Source: Savagea serpentis
GTDB taxonomy: Bacteria > Bacillota > Bacilli > Bacillales_A > Planococcaceae
DNA length: 64,000 bases
Direction: 5' to 3'
Assembly (NCBI RefSeq): GCF_015351395.1
Contig: NZ_JADKPV010000001.1
Coordinates: forward strand, 310,001 to 374,000
A program made the translations under genes and the position numbers. Shown here in pieces: positions 17,043 to 26,709 of the stretch; position 1 is the first letter of the stretch; every line of letters starts with the position of its first letter. Under the pieces are notes generated by a model. The model worked only from the letters and a program-made list of their open reading frames with translations. It was not told the DNA's origin and made no database searches.

Positions 17043-17597
17043 GTGCTTGACGAAGCATTGATTGAAAGTTTATTGTACGTTCGTGGAGAAGAAGGGATAA
17101 CCTTGAAACAATTGAACCAATTCACGACTTGTACAGAAGAACAATTGGAACAGTGGATGCTCGAGCTAGCGAAAGATGACAAACGAGGCATCCAATTAAA
17201 AAAGTATGGGAATCGTTATAAGTTTGTGACGAAAAAACAATTCAGTGAACAGGTGGAGCAACTTGCGACAGATCGGACAGTGTCATCTTTAAGCCAAGCC
17301 GCTTTGGAAGTATTAGCGATCATCGCCTACAAACAACCGATTACACGTGTTGAAGTAGACGATATAAGAGGTGTGAGTAGTGATGGTCCATTACAAAGAC
17401 TCATCCAACGTGAACTTGTTGGAGAGCAGGGGCGTCTCGATCAAATTGGCCGTCCTATTTTATACGGTACGACGGATTTGTTTTTAGAACAATTTGGCTT
17501 AGAATCGTTAGAAAAGCTCCCACCATTACCGACACGAGAAGATGACCGAGAAGAAACCGACTTATTTATGTCACAATTTAAAGAAGCATTTTCATAA
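17043..17597 (+). CDS. scpB: Segregation and condensation protein B
   Basis: 184 residues, two winged-helix domains; ALEVLAIIAYKQPITRVEVDDIRGV (from about residue 84) is the family signature. It dimerises on ScpA in the SMC condensin complex. I use the GTG at 17043, preceded by GAGGTGAT; an in-frame GTG at 17034 would sit inside that Shine-Dalgarno. In spore formers ypuI-dacB-spmA-spmB follow scpB; here rluB follows after 54 bases. Confidence 0.92.
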   Translation: MLDEALIESLLYVRGEEGITLKQLNQFTTCTEEQLEQWMLELAKDDKRGIQLKKYGNRYKFVTKKQFSEQVEQLATDRTVSSLSQAALEVLAIIAYKQPITRVEVDDIRGVSSDGPLQRLIQRELVGEQGRLDQIGRPILYGTTDLFLEQFGLESLEKLPPLPTREDDREETDLFMSQFKEAFS

Positions 17598-17651
17598 TAT
17601 TCATCATACTATCATAAAAGATTATTATAAATAAAGGTGGGTAACACATTA

Positions 17652-18383
17652 ATGGAACGATTACAAAAAGTGATTGCACAGGCAGGAATCGCATCGAGAC
17701 GTAAGGCAGAACAATTAATATTAGATGGTGTTGTAGAAGTAAATGGTGAAGTCGTTCGTGAACTTGGAACAAAAGTGAGCAATAAAGACAAAGTAGCAGT
17801 CAACGGTGTTGAAATTGTGAAAGAAGAATTTGTTTATTACTTACTTTATAAGCCGACAGGATATTTATCGACGGTGGAAGATGATCGCGGTCGGAAGACG
17901 GTTCTCGACCTCATGCCACAAGTGGAAGAGCGAATTTTCCCTGTAGGACGCTTAGATTACGATACGTCTGGCTTATTGCTCATGACCAATGATGGTGATT
18001 TTTCTTATTTATTAACACATCCCAAATATGAAGTGCCAAAAACATATTTCGCGCGAGTGCGTGGTATTCCCCGTCGAGAAGATTTGAAAAAGTTAGCGCG
18101 AGGCGTTGAATTAGAAGATGGCAAAACAGCACCTGCTTACGTAAAGACACGCTCTGTCGATAAAGAGAGACAGCGTGCTATCGTAGAAATCACAATTCAT
18201 GAAGGGCGTAATCGTCAAGTGCGTCGTATGTTTGACCATATCGGTTACCCAGTGGATAAATTGAAACGAGAACGTTTCGGTATGCTTGATTTAATCGGTA
18301 TGAATGCTGGAGATTACCGTCCGCTTACGATTCATGAAGTGAAACAATTACGCGTTCTCGCAGAACGTGGACAATTAAAGTAA
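17652..18383 (+). CDS. rluB: 23S rRNA pseudouridine synthase RluB
   Basis: 243 residues. N-terminal S4 RNA-binding domain (MERLQKVIAQAGIASRRKAEQL onwards, about 1-60) and an RsuA-type pseudouridine synthase domain with the catalytic Asp102 in GRLDYDTSGL; the C-terminal EGRNRQVRRMF motif is also present. It modifies helix 89/90 region uridine in 23S rRNA in B. subtilis. The ATG at 17652 is used, following AAAGGTGG; a GTG at 17637 lies inside that signal. Confidence 0.92.
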   Translation: MERLQKVIAQAGIASRRKAEQLILDGVVEVNGEVVRELGTKVSNKDKVAVNGVEIVKEEFVYYLLYKPTGYLSTVEDDRGRKTVLDLMPQVEERIFPVGRLDYDTSGLLLMTNDGDFSYLLTHPKYEVPKTYFARVRGIPRREDLKKLARGVELEDGKTAPAYVKTRSVDKERQRAIVEITIHEGRNRQVRRMFDHIGYPVDKLKRERFGMLDLIGMNAGDYRPLTIHEVKQLRVLAERGQLK

Positions 18384-18462
18384 AACGTTCATATATGGAG
18401 TGTTATATGGCAGAAAGGACTCCTGTCATTTTAGTATCTCGTAAAAAAGAGTAGGAGGTTGC

Positions 18463-19011
18463 ATGTTGAGTACGGAGAAAGTAAATCGTAAACGCAATCG
18501 TACGATTCGGCGAGGAATCGTCTTAATGTTATTTGTTATTGTCATTATTGTTGGATTGACATTAGAACCTGGGAAAGGTCGCACTTTAGCAATTGGTGAT
18601 CAAGCACCAGACTTCCAACTCGTCGATTTAGAGGGAAATGTGCATAAGCTATCCGATTACAAAGGGAAGGGCGTATTTTTAAATTTCTGGGGTACATGGT
18701 GTGCACCATGTAAACGAGAAATGCCTCATATGGAAAGTCAATACAATGTATTTAAAGACCAAGGAGTAGAAGTACTTGCCATAAACGTGAAAGAAACGGA
18801 CTTAAAAGTGAGTTCATTCCGCAATGCATATGGCTTAACATTCCCTATTGCGATTGACAAAACGGAAGCGGTGAAAGAAGCGTACCGCATCAAACCGTTA
18901 CCGACGACCATTTTAATCGATCCGAATGGAAAAATCGTCGACATTGTGACACGTGAAATGTCTGAAGAACAAGTGAAACATTACATGGAAATGATTCGAC
19001 CTGAAAAGTAA
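18463..19011 (+). CDS. resA: Thiol-disulfide oxidoreductase ResA
   Basis: 182 residues. N-terminal membrane anchor (about 17-33), then an extracytoplasmic thioredoxin domain with the active site Cys80-Ala-Pro-Cys83 and a cis-proline in KPLPTT. It reduces the CXXCH cysteines of apocytochrome c so that ResBC can attach haem. The B. subtilis enzyme has CEPC; the Glu-to-Ala difference here is notable. AGGAGG lies just upstream of ATG 18463; a TTG at 18466 is better spaced and may be the true start. First gene of resABC. Confidence 0.9.
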   Translation: MLSTEKVNRKRNRTIRRGIVLMLFVIVIIVGLTLEPGKGRTLAIGDQAPDFQLVDLEGNVHKLSDYKGKGVFLNFWGTWCAPCKREMPHMESQYNVFKDQGVEVLAINVKETDLKVSSFRNAYGLTFPIAIDKTEAVKEAYRIKPLPTTILIDPNGKIVDIVTREMSEEQVKHYMEMIRPEK

Positions 19012-19025
19012 GGAGTACGATAAAG

Positions 19026-20690
19026 ATGGGCAACACAATTAAATGTCAGTGTGGTCACGTCAATCCGGAAGGAACAGAGCTTTGCGAAGCTTGCGGTAGA
19101 CCACTTTCAGAAGAAGCAAAAGAACGTAAAATTGCCGACATGCGCTATGAAGGGGCTGCACGTCGTTCGAAAACCCACAATATGTCAATCATCGATAAAA
19201 CGTGGAACTTTTTCTCCAGCGTAAAAGTCGGTGTATGGATTATTATTATTTTACTCGTAACGAGTGCCATCGGAACACTATTACCACAAAAGATGTATGT
19301 CGCAGCGCAAACTGAAGAAGAGGTTGCTGCTTATTATGAATTGCACTACGGTGTAGTGGGTAAAGTGTACCATATGCTCGGATTCAACGACATGTACAGC
19401 AGTTGGTGGTTTAAAATATTAGTCGGAATGCTCGGTGTGTCAATCATCATTGCGAGTGTCGACCGTGTCGTACCACTTTATAAATCATTGAAAAAACAAA
19501 GAACGCGTCGCCACCCTTCATTTATGAAGCGTCAGCGTATTTACGGGGTAGGGAAAGTTGATCACCCTGAGCAATCAGTTGAACAGTCAGCGGAACAGTT
19601 CAAAAAGCTGAAGTACAATGTCAAATTAGAAGATGGTGCGATGCTCGCTGAAAAAGGGAGATTCTCTCGCTGGGGTCCGTATGTGAACCATACAGGACTG
19701 ATCATTTTCTTAGCTGGAATACTACTTCGAGGTCTTCCAGGGTTCTATATCGATGAGGAAATGTGGATTCGAGAAGGTGAGCGTAAAGCGATTCCTTCAG
19801 CACCTGGTTATTATATCGAGAGTGAAGGCTTCACAATGGAATATTATTCAAAAGAAGAAGCGGACGAAGTATTCGGTGAAGCGCTCGATAAAGCAGGAAT
19901 GATTGCGAAAAACTACCAAACGGACGCTATTTTATACAAGGATAAAGATGGCGCACTTCCAGGTACGACCGAGTTAGAAGAAGTGAAGCGCCACCCGATC
20001 ATCGTCAATGAACCTTTAACCTATGACGGGTATAGTATTTTCCAGATGGACTATCGTTTAGATGAATTATATTCCATGACGTTCTCACTGAATGAAAAAG
20101 CGACAGGAGAATCGCTCGGTCAAATGACGATTCAATTAGATAATCCTGCTCCGTCTTATGATTTAGGCAATGGAGTAAAAGTTGAAATTTTAGACTATTA
20201 TTCAGATTATGCGGGTATTAAAGATGGGGAGCCACAAAACTTGTCACCGGTTCCAAATAATCCAGCATTTATTTTTAAAATGACGACACCGGAAACACCG
20301 AAAGGCGAAACGAGCTTCGTCGCCATTCGTCAAACGCTTGAGACAGAAGAAAACTTATATGAAATGAAATTCGTAGCAGCAGACACGCGTGATATTTCAG
20401 GGCTCGTCATCCGAAAAGATAAAACATTATGGATTTTATTAATCGGTGGAATTATTTTCATGATTGGTGTCGCGCAAGGTTCGTATTGGCAACATCGCCG
20501 CGTATGGATTTGTACGGGAGATGAAGGGGAACTCATTCTCGCAGGTCATACGAATAAAAACTGGTTTGGATTAATGAAAGAAATCGATGCGGTGAAAGAA
20601 CATGTTCAACTGCCTCCTTATGAAGATCGTGAGGACATCGAAAAAGAAGAGAAGGAACGATTGAAGGAACAGAAAGGGGAAAATGAGTAA
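19026..20690 (+). CDS. resB: Cytochrome c biogenesis protein ResB (Ccs1)
   Basis: 554 residues. An N-terminal zinc-ribbon-like segment, [18 protein letters not shown], is followed by three membrane segments (near 60-85, 125-145, 215-235), a large extracytoplasmic domain and a fourth segment near 465-485. With ResC it forms the System II haem-transport and cytochrome c synthase complex. The stop overlaps the resC ATG by one base. It is 14 bases after resA. Confidence 0.93.
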   Translation: MGNTIKCQCGHVNPEGTELCEACGRPLSEEAKERKIADMRYEGAARRSKTHNMSIIDKTWNFFSSVKVGVWIIIILLVTSAIGTLLPQKMYVAAQTEEEVAAYYELHYGVVGKVYHMLGFNDMYSSWWFKILVGMLGVSIIIASVDRVVPLYKSLKKQRTRRHPSFMKRQRIYGVGKVDHPEQSVEQSAEQFKKLKYNVKLEDGAMLAEKGRFSRWGPYVNHTGLIIFLAGILLRGLPGFYIDEEMWIREGERKAIPSAPGYYIESEGFTMEYYSKEEADEVFGEALDKAGMIAKNYQTDAILYKDKDGALPGTTELEEVKRHPIIVNEPLTYDGYSIFQMDYRLDELYSMTFSLNEKATGESLGQMTIQLDNPAPSYDLGNGVKVEILDYYSDYAGIKDGEPQNLSPVPNNPAFIFKMTTPETPKGETSFVAIRQTLETEENLYEMKFVAADTRDISGLVIRKDKTLWILLIGGIIFMIGVAQGSYWQHRRVWICTGDEGELILAGHTNKNWFGLMKEIDAVKEHVQLPPYEDREDIEKEEKERLKEQKGENE

Positions 20691-21874
20691 TGGATTATGC
20701 GTCTTTAAGCGCTAACTTACTGTTAGTCTCATTCGTCACATATCTTGTGGCTACTGGATTTTTCGGAGGAGCTGTACGCAAATCAACTTCTGAAAAAGCG
20801 TATCAAAAGAGCAAGTTCGGCACGGTTGGAATTTGGATTACAATCGTCGGATTTATCGCTCATATCGGTTATTTTATCACACGTTGGATCGCTTCAGGTC
20901 ATGCACCTGTAAGTAATATGTTTGAATTTACGACGGCATTTGCGATGATGCTCGTCGGGGCATTTATTTTGCTCTTCTTCATGTATCGCACGCCGTCACT
21001 CGGATTGTTCGCGCTTCCGATTGCGGTCATCATCATTTCATACGCAACGATGTTCCCGCGTGATATTACACCGCTCATCCCAGCGCTGAAAAGTAAATGG
21101 TTGACGATTCACGTTATTACAGCAGCACTCGGTGAAGCAATTCTCGCGATTTCAGCAGTTGCAGGTTTAATTTATTTAATTAAAAACATCGACATGTCAC
21201 GCCGTTCGAAAGAGCGTATGTGGATTGAAGTTGTGATGTTCACAGTTGTCCTCGTCGTCGGATTTGTCGTATCAACAATTAGCTTTAATGTCGCTGGATA
21301 TGAAGCAGAATTCAACTATGTGGACAAAGATGGACGCCCTGCACAAGTGACGTACAACAACCCACCGTTATTTGGAATGAATGAGTATGAATTACTCACA
21401 CCAGATGCGATGGAACCAATCGCATCACTTCCTGCCATTATGAACGCGAAAACATTAACGACGTTCACGTGGTCTGTATTATTCGGTACCATTATTTACA
21501 TCATTTTGCGACTCATTTTCCGTCGTCCACTCGCAGCGGTCGTTCAACCGTTAACGAAAAAAGCGAACTCGCAATTAATGGATGAAATTGGATATCGTTC
21601 AGTGTTAATCGGATTCCCAGTATTTACACTCGGTGCACTCATCTTCGCGATGATTTGGGCACATGAAGCGTGGAGTCGCTTCTGGGGATGGGACCCGAAA
21701 GAAGTTTGGGCACTTATTACATGGCTTTTCTATGCAGCATTCCTTCACTTGCGATTATCCCGCGGTTGGGAAGGGAAAAAATCAGCATGGCTTGCTGTCA
21801 TTGGATTTATCATCATCATGTTCAACTTAATTGCCGTTAATTTAATTATCGCTGGACTCCACTCATACGCATAA
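20690..21874 (+). CDS. resC: Cytochrome c biogenesis protein ResC (CcsA)
   Basis: 394 residues, about eight membrane segments. The tryptophan-rich haem-binding WWD motif reads [14 protein letters not shown] (about residues 326-339), with histidines flanking it (AHEAW, LHLR). It exports and presents haem for attachment to cytochromes c such as QcrC in this window. Translationally coupled to resB. A terminator follows, separating resABC from resDE. Confidence 0.93.
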   Translation: MDYASLSANLLLVSFVTYLVATGFFGGAVRKSTSEKAYQKSKFGTVGIWITIVGFIAHIGYFITRWIASGHAPVSNMFEFTTAFAMMLVGAFILLFFMYRTPSLGLFALPIAVIIISYATMFPRDITPLIPALKSKWLTIHVITAALGEAILAISAVAGLIYLIKNIDMSRRSKERMWIEVVMFTVVLVVGFVVSTISFNVAGYEAEFNYVDKDGRPAQVTYNNPPLFGMNEYELLTPDAMEPIASLPAIMNAKTLTTFTWSVLFGTIIYIILRLIFRRPLAAVVQPLTKKANSQLMDEIGYRSVLIGFPVFTLGALIFAMIWAHEAWSRFWGWDPKEVWALITWLFYAAFLHLRLSRGWEGKKSAWLAVIGFIIIMFNLIAVNLIIAGLHSYA

Positions 21875-21925
21875 TCATTGGTATGAAAGTTGCGATAAGG
21901 TGTAGGAAAACTAGCAAAAATGTAG

Positions 21926-21969
21926 ATAGCGTATTTGCCGATAAATATCGACAAATACGCTATTTTTTT
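21926..21969 (+). terminator. Terminator after resC
   Basis: Twelve-base perfect stem ATAGCGTATTTG / CAAATACGCTAT (21926-21937 and 21952-21963) with a seven-T tail. The loop itself contains CGAT / ATCG, which could extend the hairpin. It implies resDE needs its own promoter, in contrast to a full resABCDE read-through. Confidence 0.9.
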
Positions 21970-22100
21970 AAATGAAACCTATTGTATACGCATGAATGTC
22001 GACAGAAATATTGTATTTTCGTTTCTTTTTCTAGCAATCATTTGTACAATAGGAAGTAGGGAACTTTTGTGAAAGCTCAAGTTTGAAAGGAGACTGTACA

Positions 22101-22820
22101 TTGGAAGAGACAGTGAAATTATTAGTTGTGGATGATGAAGATCGCATTCGTCGTCTATTAAATATGTATTTATCACGCGAAGGATACGAAATCGATGAAG
22201 CGGTTGATGGTCAAGAAGCATTAGATAAAGCGCTTGAAAATGAATATGATTGTATTTTACTAGATCTAATGTTGCCAGAGATGGACGGGCTTGAAGTGCT
22301 CGAAATTTTACGCGAAAAGAAAAAGATGACACCTGTTATTTTATTAACAGCGAAAGGTGAAGAGTCGGATCGTGTAACAGGATTCGAAACAGGAGCGGAC
22401 GATTACATCGTGAAGCCGTTCAGTCCACGGGAAGTCGTTTTACGTGTGAAAGCATTGCTTCGCCGTTCAGCGGCATTTCCAAATGCACAAACAAACTCAT
22501 CGTCGAAAGATCTCGTCGTCTTTCCACAATTGACGATTGACCACGATGCACACCGCGTGACAGCGGAAGGGCAAGAAGTGAATTTGACGCCGAAAGAGTA
22601 TGAGTTATTATACTTTTTAGCAAAATCACCGGACAAAGTATTCGACCGTGAGCAGTTGTTGAAAGAAGTATGGCATTATGAATTTTTCGGTGACTTACGT
22701 ACAGTAGATACGCACGTGAAACGTCTGCGTGAAAAGTTAAGTCGCGTATCGGAACAAGCTTCGAAAATGATCGTTACTGTATGGGGTGTCGGTTATAAAT
22801 TCGAGGTTCCGAATGAATAG
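22101..22820 (+). CDS. resD: Response regulator ResD
   Basis: 239 residues, OmpR/PhoB class. Receiver domain with acidic pocket Asp11-Asp12, phosphoacceptor Asp55 (LLDLMLPEMDG) and KPFSPRE; the C-terminal winged helix includes LTPKEYELLYFLAKSPDKVFDREQ and DTHVKRLREKL. It controls respiratory and low-oxygen genes, in B. subtilis including resA and qcrA-type targets. TTG 22101 follows AAAGGAG; another TTG at 22083 has no such signal. A -10-like TACAAT at 22045-22050 may be its promoter, with a poor -35. Confidence 0.92.
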   Translation: MEETVKLLVVDDEDRIRRLLNMYLSREGYEIDEAVDGQEALDKALENEYDCILLDLMLPEMDGLEVLEILREKKKMTPVILLTAKGEESDRVTGFETGADDYIVKPFSPREVVLRVKALLRRSAAFPNAQTNSSSKDLVVFPQLTIDHDAHRVTAEGQEVNLTPKEYELLYFLAKSPDKVFDREQLLKEVWHYEFFGDLRTVDTHVKRLREKLSRVSEQASKMIVTVWGVGYKFEVPNE

Positions 22821-24567
22821 AATATGGAATTCAGTCGTCGGGAAGCTATGGGCAACCATATTGCTTCTCGTTTCGTTTGTCCTTTTTATCGTTACGGTCC
22901 TTTTACTCGAGTTTTTAGATAATTTTCATACAAAACAAGCGGAAGAGTCGTTGCGTCGAGAAGCTGTAACGATATCAAAAATTGTGAACGATTATCATTC
23001 CGTCCCAATTCTCGCCCAAATTATCGATGATATTATCGATGTTGATACAAATGCGTTAATTATTTCGAAAGACGGGAAAATACTACATACGTTTCACAAT
23101 GGTTCTAATGAAAAAGAAATACAAAAACAATTACTAGCACTGGAAGACGGAGGGCGTCGCGAAAAAGTGCAAGAAGTCATTTTACCTTCTACACACGATG
23201 AACAAGTGATGGAACAATACCTCGTACTTTCTACACCTTTTCCAGAGAATGATGGTGCTGTTGAAACAATCGTCATGTACCAAAGCTTAGATGCCATTCA
23301 TCGCACGACGAAAAGCACAACCCATATCGTTTTGTTATCTGCCTTTTTAGCTTTATTATTAACGACATTTTTTGCCTTTTTCTTATCGTCTCGTATAACA
23401 GGACCTCTTCGCAATATGAAGCATGCTGCACTCGAATTATCAAAAGGAAACTTTGAAACGACCATTCCACATGTGCAAAATGACGAAATTGGAGAACTAG
23501 CACAAGCCTTTAATAAAATGGGTGTGCAATTAAAAGATTATGTCGAGTTAATTAAACAAGAGAAAGAGCAATTATCAAGCGTGTTAACATCGATGACAGA
23601 TGCGGTATTAACCTTCAATCATGAATTCGAAATTGTCGTGACGAATCCACCAGCCGAAAAGTTATTGCAAAAGTGGCAATTTACAGATGAAGTGTCTGAG
23701 GGAGCTTTACCACCGCAAATCGTTCATATGTTAGATCATGTCATTACGTTCGCAGAAGAAGTGGAAGATGAGTTAGAAATTGGTCGTCAATTTTATGCGA
23801 TTTCCATCAGTCCTCTCTACAGTGAAAATAGCATTCGGGGTGCGGTTGCGGTCATGCGTGACATGACGGAACAACATCAATTAGATAAGTTGCGTTCAGA
23901 TTTTATCGCCAACGTTTCACACGAATTACGCACGCCGATTTCGATGTTGCAAGGTTATAGTGAAGCAATACTTGACGGGGTCACTCAAAACGACGAAGAG
24001 CGTTACGAAATGGTTCAAATTATTCACGATGAATCGAAGCGGATGAACCGTCTCGTTAATGATTTACTTGATTTAGCACGCATGGAATCAGGGCATATGC
24101 GTCTTTATAAAGAGCCGTTCGATGTCGTTAAGTTTTCAAATCGGATAATCAATAAATTTTTGCAACGCGCAAAGGACCAACAAGTTGATTTGACATTAGA
24201 ATCAACAAAATCTGAAATTATGATTGAGGCGGATGAAGACCGAATCGAACAAGTGTTGACGAATTTAATTGACAATGCAATCCGTCACACGCCAGAAAAT
24301 GGTTCTGTTAAACTGACAATTCAAAGCTTTGAGGATGCGGTAGAGATGAGTGTGATTGATACTGGAATCGGCATACCAGAAGAAGATATCCCATTTGTTT
24401 TTGAACGCTTTTACAAAGCAGACAAGGCAAGGACACGTGGAAAAGGCGGTACAGGTCTCGGTTTAGCAATCGCTAAAAATATCGTTGATTCTCATGAAGG
24501 CTTGCTTTATGTGAAACGTGGAAAAGAAAGAGGGACGATATTCACTTTCGTCTTACCGAAAAAATAA
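22813..24567 (+). CDS. resE: Sensor histidine kinase ResE
   Basis: 584 residues. Two membrane segments (about 12-33 and 168-190) enclose an extracytoplasmic sensor region; then HAMP, a PAS domain (about 250-345), HisKA with His370 in NVSHELRTP, and the ATPase domain with NLIDNAIRHTP and GTGLGLAIAKN. It phosphorylates and dephosphorylates ResD. The ATG at 22813 overlaps the resD end by eight bases, indicating translational coupling. Confidence 0.92.
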   Translation: MNRIWNSVVGKLWATILLLVSFVLFIVTVLLLEFLDNFHTKQAEESLRREAVTISKIVNDYHSVPILAQIIDDIIDVDTNALIISKDGKILHTFHNGSNEKEIQKQLLALEDGGRREKVQEVILPSTHDEQVMEQYLVLSTPFPENDGAVETIVMYQSLDAIHRTTKSTTHIVLLSAFLALLLTTFFAFFLSSRITGPLRNMKHAALELSKGNFETTIPHVQNDEIGELAQAFNKMGVQLKDYVELIKQEKEQLSSVLTSMTDAVLTFNHEFEIVVTNPPAEKLLQKWQFTDEVSEGALPPQIVHMLDHVITFAEEVEDELEIGRQFYAISISPLYSENSIRGAVAVMRDMTEQHQLDKLRSDFIANVSHELRTPISMLQGYSEAILDGVTQNDEERYEMVQIIHDESKRMNRLVNDLLDLARMESGHMRLYKEPFDVVKFSNRIINKFLQRAKDQQVDLTLESTKSEIMIEADEDRIEQVLTNLIDNAIRHTPENGSVKLTIQSFEDAVEMSVIDTGIGIPEEDIPFVFERFYKADKARTRGKGGTGLGLAIAKNIVDSHEGLLYVKRGKERGTIFTFVLPKK

Positions 24568-24618
24568 TGTAACGTTTTTGTCGCGTAAACGACTAATTGA
24601 ATGAACGGAGGGATGAAA

Positions 24619-25155
24619 ATGGATGACTCCGTTTTCCACCGCTTATATGATGAATACCATGACGATTTATTTCATTTTTTAATTTATTTAGTCGGCAATC
24701 GGACGGACGCAGAAGATTTATCGCATGAAGTATATATTCGTGTTATGCGTTCATATAAACATTTCCGTGGTCAAAGTTCCGAAAAAACATGGTTATTTGC
24801 GATCGCAAAAAATGTCGCAATCGATCATTTCAGAAAGAAAGCAGTTCGCGCAAAATATAATGACGTCCATTTTGATTGGGAAACAGAAACATTGCCTGCA
24901 GACGATCGGTTACCTGAACAATGGGTAGCATATAATGAAGAAAAAAGTGAACTTTATCGTTGTTTAAACCGCTGTACGGGAGATCAAAAATTAGTGATTA
25001 CACTGCGTTACTTGCAACAATTGTCCATTAAAGAGACCGCCACGATTCTCGAATGGACCGAATCAAAAGTGAAGACAACTCAACATCGCGCTTTACAAAA
25101 ACTAAAGCAGTTGATGAATGCTCCTTCGAATGAAAGAGGTGAGAGCGATGAGTAA
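24619..25155 (+). CDS. sigX: ECF sigma factor SigX
   Basis: 178 residues. Sigma region 2 (YDEYHDDLFHFLIYLVGNRTDAEDLSHEVYIRV and the SSEKTWLFAIAKNVAIDHFRK helix) and region 4 (about 125-170, SIKETATILEWTESKVKTTQHRAL). In B. subtilis SigX controls cell-envelope and fatty-acid genes; the position directly after resE is the same there. The ATG at 24619 is preferred because GGAGGG precedes it by seven bases; ATGs at 24601 and 24613 are in frame. Its end overlaps the anti-sigma gene. Confidence 0.88.
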   Translation: MDDSVFHRLYDEYHDDLFHFLIYLVGNRTDAEDLSHEVYIRVMRSYKHFRGQSSEKTWLFAIAKNVAIDHFRKKAVRAKYNDVHFDWETETLPADDRLPEQWVAYNEEKSELYRCLNRCTGDQKLVITLRYLQQLSIKETATILEWTESKVKTTQHRALQKLKQLMNAPSNERGESDE

Positions 25156-26338
25156 ACATTATGAAGAAAAAGATTTAGAACAATTACTACAGTCGATGCC
25201 TACTGTGAAAGACAATCGTTCGAAAGAGGATTTGTTGAGAAGCTTACAAGGGGATGAACGTATGAGAGGACAACCACCAAAGAAACCGAAAAGCAAATTA
25301 CCACTTTGGATTGCGCTTGCAGCAGCAGTCATATTGGCAATTTTATCACCATCCATTATTGCGAATATGACGGGGAAAGAACAAGCGGATCAAAAATCAG
25401 AAAGTGAAGCGGAAAGCTATATGTCAGAAACGAAATTGAAATTGCAAGAGGAATCATCCGATGAAGCGAATAAGTTCACGATGGACCGAGCGCTCATTGG
25501 GAAGTATGCACTTTATGAAGCGGACTTAAAGCAATTTGTTCCATTTCGTCTCGGTTTAGTGAGTGAAGATGCTTTAAGTGTACCCGTATCTATTTTAATT
25601 CCGAAACCCCGCGTTTCTTCAGATTTAAAAACGACGACACCGACTTCTTTACAGCTGTATGAACAATATGTGGAGTCGATTGATGAAGAATCTTACCATT
25701 TCACTTCGTACCATCCGTATGATGCAACGTTTGAAGAGCAACAAGACATCTTAACGATGCGTATTAATGACATTGAATCTTACAGTGGCTCAAGTGCGAT
25801 GAGTGAGATTTTCAGCACGACATTGGAACAAACATTTTATGGATATAAAGAATTGATTATGCTTAATAATGAAGGGAAACCAGTAGAATTTGCTCAAGCG
25901 GGAGTCATAACTGAACCATTTGCTTTAAATAGTGAATTAAATCGCTACGCTTATTACACATATTCTTATCATGATCACTATTATGTTGCCCCTTCTTTCG
26001 GAGCAAAATATAGCACGGTGGAACAAGCGCTAGATGCGATGCGTGAAAAGCCGAACGACTTTTACGATACCGTTATTCCTGAAGGAGTGACATTCACTTT
26101 AGAAATGGACCAATCGCGCGTCACAGTATTATTTGATGAAGAGTTAGATTTGAACGACTACACGCTCGATGAAGCGTATCGTTTAATTGAAGGGTTGAAC
26201 TTAACGGTGAACAATTTTGGAATGGAGTTACAATTGTCGAACATTAAGCAAGGTACTTGGCAAAAGTTCGATTTCCGCCGTCCGTTGCCGAAAGCAGTAA
26301 GCGCAAATCCGATTCGCTTTAACGATATTGCAGAATAG
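25148..26338 (+). CDS. rsiX: Anti-sigma-X factor RsiX-like membrane protein
   Basis: 396 residues. A short cytoplasmic N-terminus (about 1-50) would bind SigX, one membrane helix lies at about 54-75, and a large extracytoplasmic domain follows. The ATG at 25148 overlaps the sigX stop by eight bases and follows GAAAGAGGTGAG, the usual sigma/anti-sigma coupling. Extracytoplasmic sequence is weakly conserved, so the name depends mostly on position and topology. PrsW, a protease acting on RsiW in B. subtilis, is encoded further along this window. Confidence 0.8.
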   Translation: MSKHYEEKDLEQLLQSMPTVKDNRSKEDLLRSLQGDERMRGQPPKKPKSKLPLWIALAAAVILAILSPSIIANMTGKEQADQKSESEAESYMSETKLKLQEESSDEANKFTMDRALIGKYALYEADLKQFVPFRLGLVSEDALSVPVSILIPKPRVSSDLKTTTPTSLQLYEQYVESIDEESYHFTSYHPYDATFEEQQDILTMRINDIESYSGSSAMSEIFSTTLEQTFYGYKELIMLNNEGKPVEFAQAGVITEPFALNSELNRYAYYTYSYHDHYYVAPSFGAKYSTVEQALDAMREKPNDFYDTVIPEGVTFTLEMDQSRVTVLFDEELDLNDYTLDEAYRLIEGLNLTVNNFGMELQLSNIKQGTWQKFDFRRPLPKAVSANPIRFNDIAE

Positions 26339-26361
26339 ACTGAAAATTTAGGTCGAGAAGC

Positions 26362-26390
26362 TTTACAAAAAAATTATCTTGTTGTACAAT
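26362..26390 (+). promoter_or_regulatory. Promoter of the FMN riboswitch-ribU unit
   Basis: TTTACA (26362-26367), 17-base spacer, TACAAT (26385-26390). Transcription would start just before the aptamer. Confidence 0.75.
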
Positions 26391-26414
26391 AAATTCATAA
26401 TAAAATATATGATT

Positions 26415-26538
26415 CATCTTCGGGGCAGGGTGTAATTCCCGACCGGCGGTAAAAAACTCATTCGTTTTAGAGCCCGCGAGCGAAAGCTGATGTGGTGTAA
26501 ATCCACAGCCGACAGTAAAGTCTGGATGGGAGAAGGTG
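26415..26538 (+). promoter_or_regulatory. FMN riboswitch (RFN element)
   Basis: The conserved RFN blocks appear in order: TCTTCGGGGCAGGGTG, CCCGACCGGCGGT, AGCCCGCGAGC, AGCCGACAGT and GTCTGGATGGGAGAAGG. P1 pairs CATCTTC (26415-26421) with GAAGGTG (26532-26538). With FMN bound, the downstream terminator forms and ribU is off. GGGAGAA at 26528-26534 can pair with TTCTCCC at 26610-26616, which would break both P1 and the terminator and serve as antiterminator. Confidence 0.96.
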
Positions 26539-26612
26539 AAGGTCGAACGTTTTTTCGTGTACGGAATTTTGTGCACATAACGTTTATTTTCTGTACGACA
26601 AATCGACTATTC

Positions 26613-26650
26613 TCCCTTAAAGTGATAACGACTTTAAGGGATTTTTATTT
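26613..26650 (+). terminator. Riboswitch-controlled terminator before ribU
   Basis: Stem TCCCTTAAAGT / ACTTTAAGGGA (26613-26623 and 26631-26641) with a TTTTTATTT tail, 60 bases before ribU. Confidence 0.92.
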
Positions 26651-26709
26651 GGCGAACGAAAAAGACCTTTCCTTTATGTGAAGAGAATCGCACAGAGGAG
26701 AATATCGCT

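Noticed and set aside
26490-26681. 63-codon ORF across the FMN riboswitch and its terminator
   Set aside because: Lies entirely in structured regulatory RNA.
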